Notes: generated by a model from the sequence alone, not told the origin. A stretch of 17,888 nt of DNA from Burkholderiales bacterium (GCA_031257235.1 JAIRPA010000171.1:1-17888), one strand, 5' to 3'. Shown: positions 1 to 8,331, counted from the stretch's first letter. Numbers and translations are program-made.

Positions 1-361
1 TTAACACGCTGATGGCGCAATTGATCTTCGTATACGCCTCTCCTGAGGCGATTTGGCTCGTCAATAACCTTGCGTTGTAATACTGCATCCGCTTCCAAAT
101 AGCCGCCTGGGGCGAAACCTGAATTTCTACGCTGATCTGATGCCCGTGGGTGGTTTTTATCCGCAAATCCAAGATGCCCAGCTTATCGGCTTTGGTCTCC
201 CGCAAAAGATGAGGATCAATAATCACGATCTCCTCATATTCTTCCTTCGGAAGTTCTAACACCGCCTCCAAAAAATCGGCAAGAATGGCGACGTTGGATT
301 CTTCCCCAAAAATAGCTTTAAAAACAACATCGTACTTCGGCGACAGCGGTTTATTCTCCAT
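1..361 (-). CDS. Rpn family nuclease / PD-(D/E)XK transposase-like protein, partial
   Basis: The first 120 codons are visible and the frame is still open at the window edge, so the C-terminal part is missing. The ATG at 361 follows an AAAGGAGG box four bases upstream; the nearby ATG at 365 runs into a stop after four codons, which decides the start. The N-terminus (PLSPKYDVVFKAIFG) is typical of the Rpn/YhgA-like family (PD-(D/E)XK nuclease family transposase). The catalytic core is visible as D65 in LGILDLRIKT and E79-x-Q81 in ISVEIQ. Known members are DNA endonucleases linked to recA-independent recombination and are often spread in many copies per genome. The family assignment is firm; the biological role here is inferred only. 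Confidence 0.85.
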   Translation of the reverse strand, partial: MENKPLSPKYDVVFKAIFGEESNVAILADFLEAVLELPKEEYEEIVIIDPHLLRETKADKLGILDLRIKTTHGHQISVEIQVSPQAAIWKRMQYYNARLLTSQIASGEAYTKINCAISVL

Positions 362-385
362 TCATCCTCCTTTCAGGTTTTCCCC

Positions 386-414
386 AAAATAACGCATAAA
401 CCCGTAAATTTCAA
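386..414 (-). promoter_or_regulatory. Candidate sigma-70 promoter for the Rpn-like gene
   Basis: Read on the minus strand, TTGAAA (409-414) and TATTTT (386-391) are separated by 17 bases. They match the consensus at 5 of 6 and 4 of 6 positions. Transcription would start near 379, leaving an untranslated leader of about 18 bases that holds the Shine-Dalgarno sequence. Found by eye only. Confidence 0.35.
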
Positions 415-436
415 GCAGATGGGGGGAGACGTTTCA

Positions 437-648
437 GGGGTCATGGATCAGATGCATACAAGGGGACGCCGCCCTCGGTATTCCGAAAACGAAACGCGGA
501 ATCCCGTAGGGGCGAGGCTTGCCTCGCCCGAAAAAAACAAAAAACCGGATTGCGGGTCGGAGCCCGCAATGACGAGTTTCTGATCCCTGACCTCTGATCT
601 CTGACTTCTGAACCCCCTGAAACCTTAAAAGGCGGGGACGCAAAAAAC
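437..648. repeat. Intergenic repeat cluster between the Rpn gene and ispB
   Basis: This gap holds no credible gene; the open frame across it is made of repeat units. It contains a GC palindrome GGGCGAGGC-tt-GCCTCGCCC at 510-529, a unit AAAACCGGATTGC...GCCCGC at 541-567 that recurs at 8354-8381 (reverse) and 15664-15691, and a run of degenerate units of the CTGATCCCTGA type at 584-625. The GC palindrome is related to those at 8392-8415 and 12053-12075, which share the GTAGGGGCGA start (here on the plus strand, there on the minus strand). Confidence 0.7.
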
Positions 649-693
649 TCTTGATGTTAAAATTCCGTCTTTCTCTCTCTTCAAAGGCATAAC

Positions 694-1698
694 GTGCAAC
701 CCGATTTTTTAAAAGACGTGATTCGTGATGACATGATTGAAGTCAATCGCGTATTGCGCGAAAACCTTTCCTCCCAAATCGCGCTCATCAACCAAATCGC
801 GGATCACATCATCGGTAGCGGAGGGAAAAGACTTCGCCCCGCGTTGCTTGTGCTTTCGGCACGCGCCTGCGGCTACACCGGCACGATGCACTACCTGCTC
901 GCCGCCATTGTCGAGATGATCCACACCTCAACCCTACTCCACGACGACGTTGTGGACGATTCCTCTCAACGTCGCGGCAAGCCGACGGCAAACCATGCTT
1001 TTGGCAATGCCGCCCCTGTCTTGGCGGGAGATTTTCTTTATTCGCGCTCGTTTCAACTGATGGTGGGCACTCGCTCGCTCAAAATTTTACAAATATTGTC
1101 GGACGCGACCAACGTCATCGCGGAAGGAGAAGTCCAGCAATTGATGAGCGCGGGCAATCCCGATCTTGACGAAGACGGGTATTTTCAGGTGATTCGCCGA
1201 AAAACCGCCGTGCTTTTTGAGGCGGCGGCACGATTGGGCGCGGTCTTATCCGACGAATCGGACGAAACGGAACAAGCGTTCGCGCTTTACGGTCGGCATT
1301 TGGGCATGGCGTTCCAGATCATGGACGATGTGCTCGATTACACCGGAGACGCCGCCTTAATCGGCAAAAATTTGGGCGACGATTTAGCGGAAGGCAAAAT
1401 GACATTGCCGTTGATTTACGCCATGCGCGCCGGCAACGCCGAAGATGCCGCCTTGATTCGGCGCGTGATTTTATCGCGCAAGACCGGCGAGCATTTTGAC
1501 ACCGGCAAAGTCTTGCCCACCCTCATTGACATGTTGACGCGCGTTTTGGCATTGGAAACCACCCAAACCCGCGCGCGCGAAGAATCTCAAAAAGCGTCAG
1601 AGGCGCTGACAAGCGCGCTTAAATTATCCAACGGGTGTTCGCTTTCCCGTCAAACCCTGCTAAAATTGGCAACTTTCGCGGTTGAGCGTTCGTTTTAA
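694..1698 (+). CDS. ispB: Octaprenyl/polyprenyl diphosphate synthase (IspB-like)
   Basis: A 334-residue trans-isoprenyl diphosphate synthase that condenses isopentenyl diphosphate units onto an allylic primer to make the side chain of ubiquinone or menaquinone; cytosolic. Visible motifs are GGKRLRP (43-49), the first aspartate-rich motif DDVVDD (84-89) followed by SQRRGKPTAN, and the second DDVLD (211-215), then GKNLGDDLAEGKMTLP. Length and N-terminus align with E. coli IspB (about 323 residues). The start is the GTG at 694, with AAAGG six bases upstream; the next in-frame ATG (733) would remove the conserved first helix. It lies 34 bases upstream of tRNA-Pro on the same strand, an arrangement I recall from betaproteobacteria. 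Chain length (C40 or other) cannot be read from sequence alone. Confidence 0.93.
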   Translation: MQPDFLKDVIRDDMIEVNRVLRENLSSQIALINQIADHIIGSGGKRLRPALLVLSARACGYTGTMHYLLAAIVEMIHTSTLLHDDVVDDSSQRRGKPTANHAFGNAAPVLAGDFLYSRSFQLMVGTRSLKILQILSDATNVIAEGEVQQLMSAGNPDLDEDGYFQVIRRKTAVLFEAAARLGAVLSDESDETEQAFALYGRHLGMAFQIMDDVLDYTGDAALIGKNLGDDLAEGKMTLPLIYAMRAGNAEDAALIRRVILSRKTGEHFDTGKVLPTLIDMLTRVLALETTQTRAREESQKASEALTSALKLSNGCSLSRQTLLKLATFAVERSF

Positions 1699-1732
1699 GC
1701 CCCCCTCAAACGGATTCACCGCGCACCGATTT

Positions 1733-1809
1733 CGGGGTGTAGCTTAGCCTGGTAGAGCGCTACGTTCGGGACGTAGAGGCCGGAGGTTCGAATCCTCTCA
1801 CCCCGACCA
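1733..1809 (+). tRNA. tRNA-Pro (anticodon CGG)
   Basis: A 77-nt cloverleaf with encoded CCA. The acceptor stem is CGGGGTG (1733-1739) paired with CACCCCG (1799-1805), followed by discriminator A and CCA. The anticodon arm is CTACG-TTCGGGA-CGTAG, giving anticodon CGG, which reads proline codon CCG. The T arm holds GGTTCGAATCC. The D arm GCTTAGCCTGGTAGAGC is canonical. It may share a transcript with ispB. Confidence 0.97.
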
Positions 1810-1822
1810 ATAAAAGATTTGA

Positions 1823-1846
1823 CAAAAAGGGGGTTTTCACTTTTTG
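1823..1846. terminator. Hairpin between tRNA-Pro and the convergent M48 peptidase gene
   Basis: CAAAAAG (1823-1829) pairs with CTTTTTG (1840-1846) around a ten-base loop. It is A/T-tracted on both sides and so could end transcription both ways. On the minus strand the sequence GGCAAAAAGTGAAAACC (1833-1849) is identical to 15602-15618, so this is a copy of a dispersed repeat. The M48 stop codon (1837-1839) lies inside it. Confidence 0.5.
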
Positions 1847-3798
1847 CCAAACCTATCCTGATTTTTGTCCACCTCTTCTATCGTCAACCCGTCCGCGTTA
1901 ATTTCAAGGGAATGTGCATCAATCATCAACGCTAAAGGCGGCGCGTGCAGACACACCGCAAACAACGACAAAATCTCCTGCTGATTGGGCGTAATGTTCT
2001 CGCCACAACGCTCAAAGAGGCTGACAAACAACCGCTTTTTGCTGTGCCACGTTAAGCGATTCAAGCGGTTCAATGCTTCATCCAATATTTGCGCGGCGCC
2101 CGGAACCGCGTCAACGACAATCTCGCCCGCGTGACGATCGGCGTTTTCGGTCACGATACGCGCCAATAATTCTATGGCGTCCGTACACTGTTGATAATGC
2201 ACGGATCGTTGCGGCACAGATTTCGCGGGACGGTCAATATCCGATAAATATCGCGCAACCTGTAATTCCACGGCGACTTCCAATAAAGATATGCTTTGAT
2301 CCGCGTTGATCAATGCGTCAAGTGTTTGGCGTAACGTTTGCCGTTGTTCCGCAGACAACTGATGCAGGTAAGTCATCATCAGGCGCAACCGCATCAGGCG
2401 ACGAAACATCGGCATGGACACCACTTCGGGGATCAGTGCCTTGATGTCGAGAATCAGTTTTGCCTCCCAGCCGTCGTCCAAAATGGCGCGATATTGTTTT
2501 TCTCGCGTGGGCTCGTCAGAAAATCCGATTAAGGTCGCAAACAAAAATTTAATGGTTTCATAAACGCTGATTTTGCCCGGCACGACGACCGGATGGGCTA
2601 AAGCGGCACGATTCGACAAATCTATTTTGGGCGATTGTGCAGGATCAAACCCTATTTGAACAATATCGGCTTTGGGTAGCACGCCGAGGGTTTCAAAAGC
2701 CAACGGTTCGATCGACACCCGTTTGGACGAGGAAGAGGAATATGTATTTTCAAGCTCCGCTATTTTTTTCACCCTTTGGCTCACCGAGCGATGCGCTTGA
2801 AAGTATTTATCCAGTCGGGAAATTCTGCTCAACAAAGGAGGATGCGTCGAAAAATCAAAAAAAGCATTGCCGCCGTTACTCAAAAAGAAATGGTTAAACT
2901 CGCCGGACAGGGGTGAGGACAACATCGACGTTCCGTAATATATTTTTTTTAACGCTCCCGCCAAACCTTTGGTTTGTCGTGTAAATTGCACGGCGGAGGC
3001 GTCGGCTAAATATTCGCGTTGTCGAGAGACCGCCGCCTGAAGCAGTCGCCCGAAAAAGAAACCGATCGAACCAATCACGATGAAAGCCACCGAAACAATC
3101 AATGAAATCCCCATCACGTAAGGATGCGCAAAACGATCCTCGTCGTCTTTTGGGTTGACGGGAATGCCGGTGAATCCGTATTCAAACACTTTGCATCCAA
3201 ACGTATGGAGTGAATAAATGCCCGAAAGCCAACCGGACACGCGCGTGTTCAAGCGCATGTCTCCGTTCAACAAATGACCAAATTCATGGGCGACCACGCC
3301 TTGTAATTCATCGCGGGAAAGATCGGTTAATGCCCCTTTGGTGACACACAACACGGCGTCCGCCGCCGTGTAGCCCGCCACGAACGCATTGATGCCGTAT
3401 TCTTTGGGCAACCAATAAAGAGTGGGCATGGGAACGCGCGCCGCCACCGACATTTCACCGACAACGTTTCTGAACTTTTGCACGTCAAACGCAAGTTGAT
3501 CGTCTTCGTTCGCGTGACTGATTTCTAAAAGCTCGCCCCCCAAACTTTGCGCGACGGCAGCGCCGCCATTCCGCCGCAATTCATTCACGCGAATTAAAGT
3601 GCCAAACAGAATAATACAAAACGCCAAAATGCCCGCCGTCAAAACTAAGGGCACCGGGTCTTGCATTTGAAAAAAAAGAGCCGTTTTGCGGGCAACCCAC
3701 ATCACCATCGCTTCTATGGCAACCACGACGATGGAAAAAAGAACGATAAAGATGACCGAGCGACGCGAGGCTTCACGCTGGTGACGGAAAAAGTCCAT
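1837..3798 (-). CDS. Membrane M48 family zinc metallopeptidase with a large C-terminal extension
   Basis: A 653-residue protein related to HtpX/Ste24 peptidases, which cut membrane or misfolded envelope proteins. Membrane segments lie at about 15-38 and 50-70, and again at about 227-252. The zinc site is HEFGH (171-175) in VVAHEFGHLLNGD, with the third ligand probably E262 in REYLADASA. Residues from about 340 to 653 form a long, mostly helical extension that I do not recognise; HtpX proper is only about 290 residues, so I do not assign that symbol. It lies 98 bases downstream of a LemA gene on the same strand, a pairing seen in other proteobacteria. The Shine-Dalgarno sequence is weak (AAAGGG, 11 bases upstream). 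The last residues FGKK and the stop come from a dispersed repeat. Confidence 0.88.
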   Translation of the reverse strand: MDFFRHQREASRRSVIFIVLFSIVVVAIEAMVMWVARKTALFFQMQDPVPLVLTAGILAFCIILFGTLIRVNELRRNGGAAVAQSLGGELLEISHANEDDQLAFDVQKFRNVVGEMSVAARVPMPTLYWLPKEYGINAFVAGYTAADAVLCVTKGALTDLSRDELQGVVAHEFGHLLNGDMRLNTRVSGWLSGIYSLHTFGCKVFEYGFTGIPVNPKDDEDRFAHPYVMGISLIVSVAFIVIGSIGFFFGRLLQAAVSRQREYLADASAVQFTRQTKGLAGALKKIYYGTSMLSSPLSGEFNHFFLSNGGNAFFDFSTHPPLLSRISRLDKYFQAHRSVSQRVKKIAELENTYSSSSSKRVSIEPLAFETLGVLPKADIVQIGFDPAQSPKIDLSNRAALAHPVVVPGKISVYETIKFLFATLIGFSDEPTREKQYRAILDDGWEAKLILDIKALIPEVVSMPMFRRLMRLRLMMTYLHQLSAEQRQTLRQTLDALINADQSISLLEVAVELQVARYLSDIDRPAKSVPQRSVHYQQCTDAIELLARIVTENADRHAGEIVVDAVPGAAQILDEALNRLNRLTWHSKKRLFVSLFERCGENITPNQQEILSLFAVCLHAPPLALMIDAHSLEINADGLTIEEVDKNQDRFGKK

Positions 3799-3824
3799 GT
3801 GTCGTATTTACCCTTTATTCAAAA

Positions 3825-3890
3825 AAGACCTTTGCAGACGCGGCATTCGGGACATCCCCTCGCGCGCTTCGGCGGTCTTGCAAAGGTCTT
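3825..3890. repeat. Imperfect palindrome between lemA and the M48 gene
   Basis: AAGACCTTTGCAGAC (3825-3839) faces GTCTTGCAAAGGTCTT (3875-3890), which are inverse complements apart from one extra base. The arms surround a 35-base loop ending in GCGCTTCGGCG. Similar arms with a GGCGG-containing centre occur at 8214-8274 and 9431-9479. It lies inside a presumed operon, so it could attenuate or process the lemA-M48 transcript. Confidence 0.7.
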
Positions 3891-3896
3891 CTATGG

Positions 3897-4493
3897 TTAT
3901 TCTTTGTTGTAATTCACATCCGGTCGGGTCCGTTGAATGCTGGTGGATTCAAATAAAGTGGCTTGTTTGAAACCGAAGGTTTGCGCCACAATATTGTTGG
4001 GAAACATTTCAGCCAGCGTATTAAACGTCATCACTTCATCGTTATACGCCTGACGCGCAAATGCAATGCGGTTTTCCGTGCTGGACAAATCTTCGTTGAA
4101 TTGTTTGATCGTGCCGTCGGCTTTTAAGTCAGGGTAGGCTTCCACCACCGCCAAGAGCCTGCCGATGGCGGAATTTAACGCCAAATCCGCGTTCATCAAT
4201 TGCCCCATCATCGAGGCATCGCCCGGTTTTTGCGCGGCGTCACGCAATTTGTTTTGCGCAAAATTGCGTGCATCCACAACGCGCTGCAAAGTTTCCTTTT
4301 CGTGCGATAAATAGGCTTTGACCCCTTCTAACAAGCTCGGAATCAAATCGTATCGGCGCAACAACTGCACGTCAATTTGTGAAAAAGCGTTCTTATAAGC
4401 GTTACGCGCCGCCACCAGTTTGTTGTAAATAATGATGATGACCACCGCCAACGCGATAAATAATACAATAAGACCAAAAATAAAACTCAACAT
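3897..4493 (-). CDS. lemA: LemA family protein
   Basis: A 198-residue protein with one N-terminal membrane helix (about 4-23) followed by the LemA helical domain. The family hallmarks are visible: YNKLVAARNAYKNAFSQIDVQLLRRYDLIPSLLE in the first part and FNTLAEMFPNNIVAQTFGF near the C-terminus. The start ATG at 4493 is preceded by GGGAGA at five bases. The family has no settled biochemical function; members are membrane-anchored and often sit beside membrane peptidases, as here. With its own promoter candidate upstream, lemA is probably the first gene of a two-gene transcript with the M48 peptidase. The symbol refers to the family name, not to the unrelated Pseudomonas sensor kinase once called LemA. 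Confidence 0.92.
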   Translation of the reverse strand: MLSFIFGLIVLFIALAVVIIIIYNKLVAARNAYKNAFSQIDVQLLRRYDLIPSLLEGVKAYLSHEKETLQRVVDARNFAQNKLRDAAQKPGDASMMGQLMNADLALNSAIGRLLAVVEAYPDLKADGTIKQFNEDLSSTENRIAFARQAYNDEVMTFNTLAEMFPNNIVAQTFGFKQATLFESTSIQRTRPDVNYNKE

Positions 4494-4512
4494 AATATTC
4501 TCCCAAAGGGTT

Positions 4513-4541
4513 TTAATAAAAATACCTTAAACAACGGTCAA
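4513..4541 (-). promoter_or_regulatory. Candidate sigma-70 promoter for lemA-M48
   Basis: On the minus strand TTGACC (4536-4541) and TATTAA (4513-4518) are spaced by exactly 17 bases, matching consensus at 5 of 6 and 4 of 6 positions. Transcription would start near 4506, giving a leader of about 13 bases with the Shine-Dalgarno sequence inside it. This separates lemA from glrR, whose stop is at 4633. Confidence 0.5.
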
Positions 4542-4632
4542 GCCAATTGCGATGTAATGTACCCAAAAACAACAACGTTGACTAGGGCAAGCGTCAAATA
4601 TCCGCCGGCATTCTCTTGACGACAGATCAAAA

Positions 4633-5994
4633 TCATTCCTTTTTGCCGATTTTTTTAAATTGCGCCACGTCCAGATTATGGCGTTGCAGCAATTTATAAA
4701 ACTCCGTGCGGTTTCTTTTTGCCTTAAGCGCGGTATGGGTCACATTGCCGCGTGTGATTTTCAACAATCGAATTAAATAGTCGCGCTCAAATTCATTTTT
4801 GGCGTCCAAAAGCGAGGGCAATGATTCGATGGACTCTTGATCGAGTGCCGTTTCGACCAACGCGCGCGGCACCACCGTGGTGGTGGAGAGTGCCACAATA
4901 TGCTCGATGACATTCTGCAATTGCCGGATGTTGCCGGGAAACTGCGCCCCCACTAGAGCGTCAATCGCGTCTTGAGACAAGGTCAAAGGCTTTTTATCGT
5001 TGGCTTTACAAATTTCCTTCATGAAGTGCCGCGCCAACATCGGGATGTCTTCGCGCCGTTCCGACAAAGGCGGCAAGCGAAACGAGACCACATTCAGCCG
5101 ATAAAAAAGGTCTTCCCGAAACTGTTTGTTTTCGATCAGTGTTTTTAAGTTCTGATGCGTTGCCGAAATAATGCGTGCATTGACGGGAATGGTGCGTGTG
5201 GAGCCGACAGGGCGCACCTCGCGCTCTTGCAACGCGCGCAATAATTTGACTTGCAAGAGTAGCGGCATGTCTCCGATTTCATCCAAAAAAAGCGTGCCTC
5301 CGTGCGCGGTTTGGAAAAGCCCCTGATGATCGGAGACCGCGCCGGTGAACGCGCCGCGCACATGACCAAAAAGCTCGGACTCTAATAACTCCATCGGAAA
5401 CGCGCCGCAGTTGATCGCCACAAAGGGCTTATCTTTACGCAGACTCGCCATATGAATGGCGCGCGCCAAAAGCTCTTTTCCGGTGCCGGAGTCTCCAAAA
5501 ATCAATACGCCTGAATTCGTTTCGGCCACCAGACGCGCCTGACGCAAGATGTCCTCCACTTTGGGCGAACACGTGATGATGTTGCTTCGCCATTCTTCGA
5601 GAGGCTTTTTGGTTTTGTCCGGTGCGCCGCCGGATAACCGGATGGCGGCTTCAATTTTTTGAAAAAGCTCATGGCTGTCAAAAGGTTTGGACAAAAACCC
5701 AAACACGCCGCGCTCTGTGGCGGCAACTGCCTCACGAATCGTGCCGTGCGCCGTTAAGATGATCACCGGCAACGTGGCGTGATCGCGTTGGATTTGTTCA
5801 AACAACTGCATGCCGTCCGCGCCGGGCATTCGTAAGTCGGTGATCACCAGCGCAGGCGGCGTCACCGCAATCATGGATTGCGCCTGCTCCGCGCTTTGCG
5901 CGGTATGAACCTGATACCCTGCCGAGCGCAACCGCAAACCCAATAACTTTAAAATATCGGGATCATCGTCAACCAACAGTATGGTGTGTTGCAT
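4633..5994 (-). CDS. glrR: Sigma-54-dependent response regulator GlrR (QseF)
   Basis: A 453-residue NtrC-type activator. The receiver domain (about 4-118) has the acidic pair D9-D10, phospho-acceptor D53 in ITDLRMP, and K103. The AAA+ domain (about 138-370) has Walker A GDSGTGKE (167-174), the sigma-54 contact loop GAFTGA (214-219) and Walker B TLFLDEIGD. The C-terminal helix-turn-helix (about 405-440) contains RGNVTHTALKAKRNRTEFYKLLQRH, nearly the same as E. coli GlrR. I chose ATG 5994, which aligns with E. coli GlrR; an in-frame GTG at 6009 would add five residues. Order glrK-qseG-glrR on one strand supports the call. The tail KIGKKE goes about five residues beyond the E. coli end and contains TCGGCAAAAAG, a fragment of the local repeat. 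Confidence 0.92.
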   Translation of the reverse strand: MQHTILLVDDDPDILKLLGLRLRSAGYQVHTAQSAEQAQSMIAVTPPALVITDLRMPGADGMQLFEQIQRDHATLPVIILTAHGTIREAVAATERGVFGFLSKPFDSHELFQKIEAAIRLSGGAPDKTKKPLEEWRSNIITCSPKVEDILRQARLVAETNSGVLIFGDSGTGKELLARAIHMASLRKDKPFVAINCGAFPMELLESELFGHVRGAFTGAVSDHQGLFQTAHGGTLFLDEIGDMPLLLQVKLLRALQEREVRPVGSTRTIPVNARIISATHQNLKTLIENKQFREDLFYRLNVVSFRLPPLSERREDIPMLARHFMKEICKANDKKPLTLSQDAIDALVGAQFPGNIRQLQNVIEHIVALSTTTVVPRALVETALDQESIESLPSLLDAKNEFERDYLIRLLKITRGNVTHTALKAKRNRTEFYKLLQRHNLDVAQFKKIGKKE

Positions 5995-6108
5995 AGGTAT
6001 TTCTTTCACGTTTTGGAAGTGCCCCGTTGACTTGTTGCTCTACAAAAAACGATGGAGCGAATAAGAATAATATCGAAGGTTGACGGTGACCATCTTGCAT
6101 CAGGCACG

Positions 6109-6699
6109 TTAATTGACATCCACCAAAACTCTGATTTTTGCCAAAAGACTTTGTTGGTTGACCATCGCGCGACGCAAGACTTCCGCCAAGCGACGCATCG
6201 GTTCACCGGAATGGCTGTTTTTGGCTTCCTCCGATAAAAGTTGCGCGCCCTTTGATACTAAGGCTTCCTCATTGGACAACGAATAAACCCACGCCAATCG
6301 AATGCGGTCCCCCGCGCTTTGGTTGGTGCGGGACGCCAAGGTTGCCTGAACTTTTCTTCGTTCGTTTTCCGATAAGCGCGAGCAGGTGTTTAACTCGGAC
6401 ATCAAATCGGCAATCCCGATTTCGTCCACCAGTCTTTTCAAACACGTTTCTTTGCTGCCGTGGGCGGTGGATTCGCTGGCAGTCCCCGATTCTTTGAGAG
6501 CGTCTTTGCGTGGTGCTCCCGGCGACGCCCCCAAAGATTCGTCAATAGGATCGTCTTTGAGCGGCTCGACGATGACCCCGTCGGCAATCGGCGGATCCGC
6601 TAAGACTTGTGGAACGGTGGAACATCCTGTTGCAAACGGTATTAAAACGACAAATATAATCCCCATCAACAACGTCTTCGGAGATTTATACATTTTCAT
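6109..6699 (-). CDS. qseG: QseG-like lipoprotein of the GlrK/GlrR system
   Basis: A 196-residue predicted lipoprotein. The N-terminus is a signal peptide with a hydrophobic stretch LLMGIIFVVLIPFATG and lipidation cysteine C26. The residue after the cysteine is Ser, compatible with outer-membrane sorting. The lipobox is weak because Ala, not Leu, is at -3. The start ATG at 6699 has GGGGAG seven bases upstream; an in-frame start at 6717 lies before that box and is less likely. After a low-complexity Pro/Asp/Ser linker the C-terminal half is helical with repeated Leu and Arg, including DRIRLAWVYSLSN. In enterobacteria QseG sits between the same kinase and regulator genes and activates the kinase from the envelope; sequence similarity is weak and the symbol rests mainly on position and architecture. 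Confidence 0.72.
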   Translation of the reverse strand: MKMYKSPKTLLMGIIFVVLIPFATGCSTVPQVLADPPIADGVIVEPLKDDPIDESLGASPGAPRKDALKESGTASESTAHGSKETCLKRLVDEIGIADLMSELNTCSRLSENERRKVQATLASRTNQSAGDRIRLAWVYSLSNEEALVSKGAQLLSEEAKNSHSGEPMRRLAEVLRRAMVNQQSLLAKIRVLVDVN

Positions 6700-6753
6700 T
6701 ACGATACTCCCCGTCATCCGCCGATTCTATGATTCGACGGTGATGACTGTTTT

Positions 6754-8196
6754 TTATATTACGGTGTTTTTCGGAAGCCACAAAGTGAACCTCGCCCCTT
6801 TTATCCCGTCATGCCTGTCACCTGCTTCGATCGAGCCCTGATGCGCCAAAGCATATTCCCGCGCAATCGCAAGCCCCAACCCCGACCCTTTGATAGGAAC
6901 GCCGTCTTCCGGCTGCGCGCCCTGATAAAAGGATTCAAAAACCTTTTCCCGGTCTTCTTTGGGGATGCCCGGACCTTCGTCCATGACATCAATGCGCACG
7001 CCTTCGGACACAAGAGTCAACGTAATTTTGATTTTACCCGCATTCGGGGAAAATTTGATGGCATTAGAAATCAGGTTATCCAGAATCGACGCCGTTTTTC
7101 GTTCGTCAAAGGTCATTTTGACGGGAAATAATGACAGATCAAAGCTCACCCCGCGCCTTTGCGCGATTAACCGATGTTCTTCGGCAACTTTTTTGACGAG
7201 TTCGGATAAGTCGCCTGCGGCAACCTTGTCCAATTTTGAGCCTTGAGACTGCACTTGGTGATAATCCAATAAGTTTTCGATCATCTTTTGGAGTGCCAAC
7301 GTGTTTTCGTGAACAATCTCGACGATTTCCTGTTGCTCTTGTTTTAAGTTGCCGCACACGCCGTCGCGCAGTAATTCCGAGCCTTCCCGAATGGAAGTCA
7401 ACGGCGTTTTAAGCTCGTGGGACATGTTGCGCAAAAACAGATTTTTTTGATCTTCCAGCATTTGCAGTCGCGCGCGCAACCATTCCAGCCGCTCGCCCAA
7501 ATAACGAAAATCTTCCGTGCCGCGAACGTGGATGCGCTGTGAGAAATCCGCCCCGCCCAATTGTCGAATCGCGCGATCCAAGGCAAGCACGGGGCGAGAA
7601 ATCATGATGGACAAAAAGATCGACAAAATCACCGCGATGAGCAGAGAAACGTACAATAAAAACTGCCATTTTTTCTGCGCTTTTTCCGCAGAATCTAATA
7701 ATTGGTTGACCGAAGCCAACACAAAATTATCGGCAACTTCCTGCATCGCCCGCGTTTTTTTGACAAATTTACCCAAGTCGTCGATCAAGGCTTCCTGCGC
7801 TTTAACCCCGTCATCCTCGCTGATTTGGTGCAGTCTTTCGTAAAGCACCTCTTCATCTTGATGGATTTGCGACAAGGATTCGTTTTGTTCGGGCAACAGT
7901 TTTTGAAGCTCAATACAAGTGGCGTGGAACTGTTGCCGCGCGTGGTCGTATTGATCCAAAAGCGCGCGGATTTCGGTGAGGGTATAACGTTGCCCGTAAC
8001 GCTCTAAGTCGCCCGCCTGAAGATAGAAAAGCGGCGCCAACCGTGCCACTTCAGAGGACGTTTGAACGCTTGCACTGCTTTGTGCCGCCAAGTCTTTGAG
8101 CCCTGCGTTTTGTAAAAACAGCGCCATAAAAAGCGGGGCGCAAATCAGCACAAAACCCAAAAGCAGAAATTTCAGCATGGAATGCGGGTAATACAC
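6754..8196 (-). CDS. glrK: Sensor histidine kinase GlrK (QseE)
   Basis: A 480-residue membrane kinase that should phosphorylate GlrR. Membrane helices lie at about 8-28 and 180-200, with a mostly helical periplasmic domain between them. A HAMP segment follows (about 200-252), then the dimerisation domain with phospho-acceptor H260 in SHELKTPLTSIREGSELLRDGV, very close to E. coli GlrK. The ATP-binding domain shows the N box DNLISNAIKFSPN (373-385), DEGPGIP (406-412) and GSGLGLAIAREY (437-448). The start is GTG 8196 with a strong AAAAAGGAGG box seven bases upstream; the ATG at 8178 has no such box. It is the first gene of glrK-qseG-glrR. No glmY-like small RNA gene, the enterobacterial neighbour, was recognised upstream. 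Confidence 0.92.
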   Translation of the reverse strand: MYYPHSMLKFLLLGFVLICAPLFMALFLQNAGLKDLAAQSSASVQTSSEVARLAPLFYLQAGDLERYGQRYTLTEIRALLDQYDHARQQFHATCIELQKLLPEQNESLSQIHQDEEVLYERLHQISEDDGVKAQEALIDDLGKFVKKTRAMQEVADNFVLASVNQLLDSAEKAQKKWQFLLYVSLLIAVILSIFLSIMISRPVLALDRAIRQLGGADFSQRIHVRGTEDFRYLGERLEWLRARLQMLEDQKNLFLRNMSHELKTPLTSIREGSELLRDGVCGNLKQEQQEIVEIVHENTLALQKMIENLLDYHQVQSQGSKLDKVAAGDLSELVKKVAEEHRLIAQRRGVSFDLSLFPVKMTFDERKTASILDNLISNAIKFSPNAGKIKITLTLVSEGVRIDVMDEGPGIPKEDREKVFESFYQGAQPEDGVPIKGSGLGLAIAREYALAHQGSIEAGDRHDGIKGARFTLWLPKNTVI

Positions 8197-8213
8197 GTTG
8201 ATGCCTCCTTTTT

Positions 8214-8274
8214 GACTTTTGCCCTTCCTCCGCCCAAAATCCTGCCGCGCGGAATCTTAAATATTGCAAAAGTC
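8214..8274. repeat. Imperfect palindrome upstream of glrK
   Basis: GACTTTTGC (8214-8222) faces GCAAAAGTC (8266-8274) exactly. The 43-base centre holds CCGCCCAAAATCC and GCCGCGCGG. Arms and centre resemble 3825-3890 and 9431-9479. It would lie in the leader or promoter region of glrK, 18 bases from its start codon and next to its Shine-Dalgarno sequence. Confidence 0.65.
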
Positions 8275-8331
8275 TAAAGGTATCAGAAACACCGTCATTT
8301 AAGCGCGCGTTTGCGAAGGCGCCGAATTCAC

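Noticed and set aside
434..643. 69-residue minus-strand open frame
   Set aside because: It consists of the GC palindrome and other dispersed repeat units and has no domain or convincing ribosome binding site.
1733..1809. tRNA-Pro as an integration site
   Set aside because: No integrase gene and no direct repeat of the tRNA 3' end were seen; the genes beyond it are ordinary chromosomal genes.
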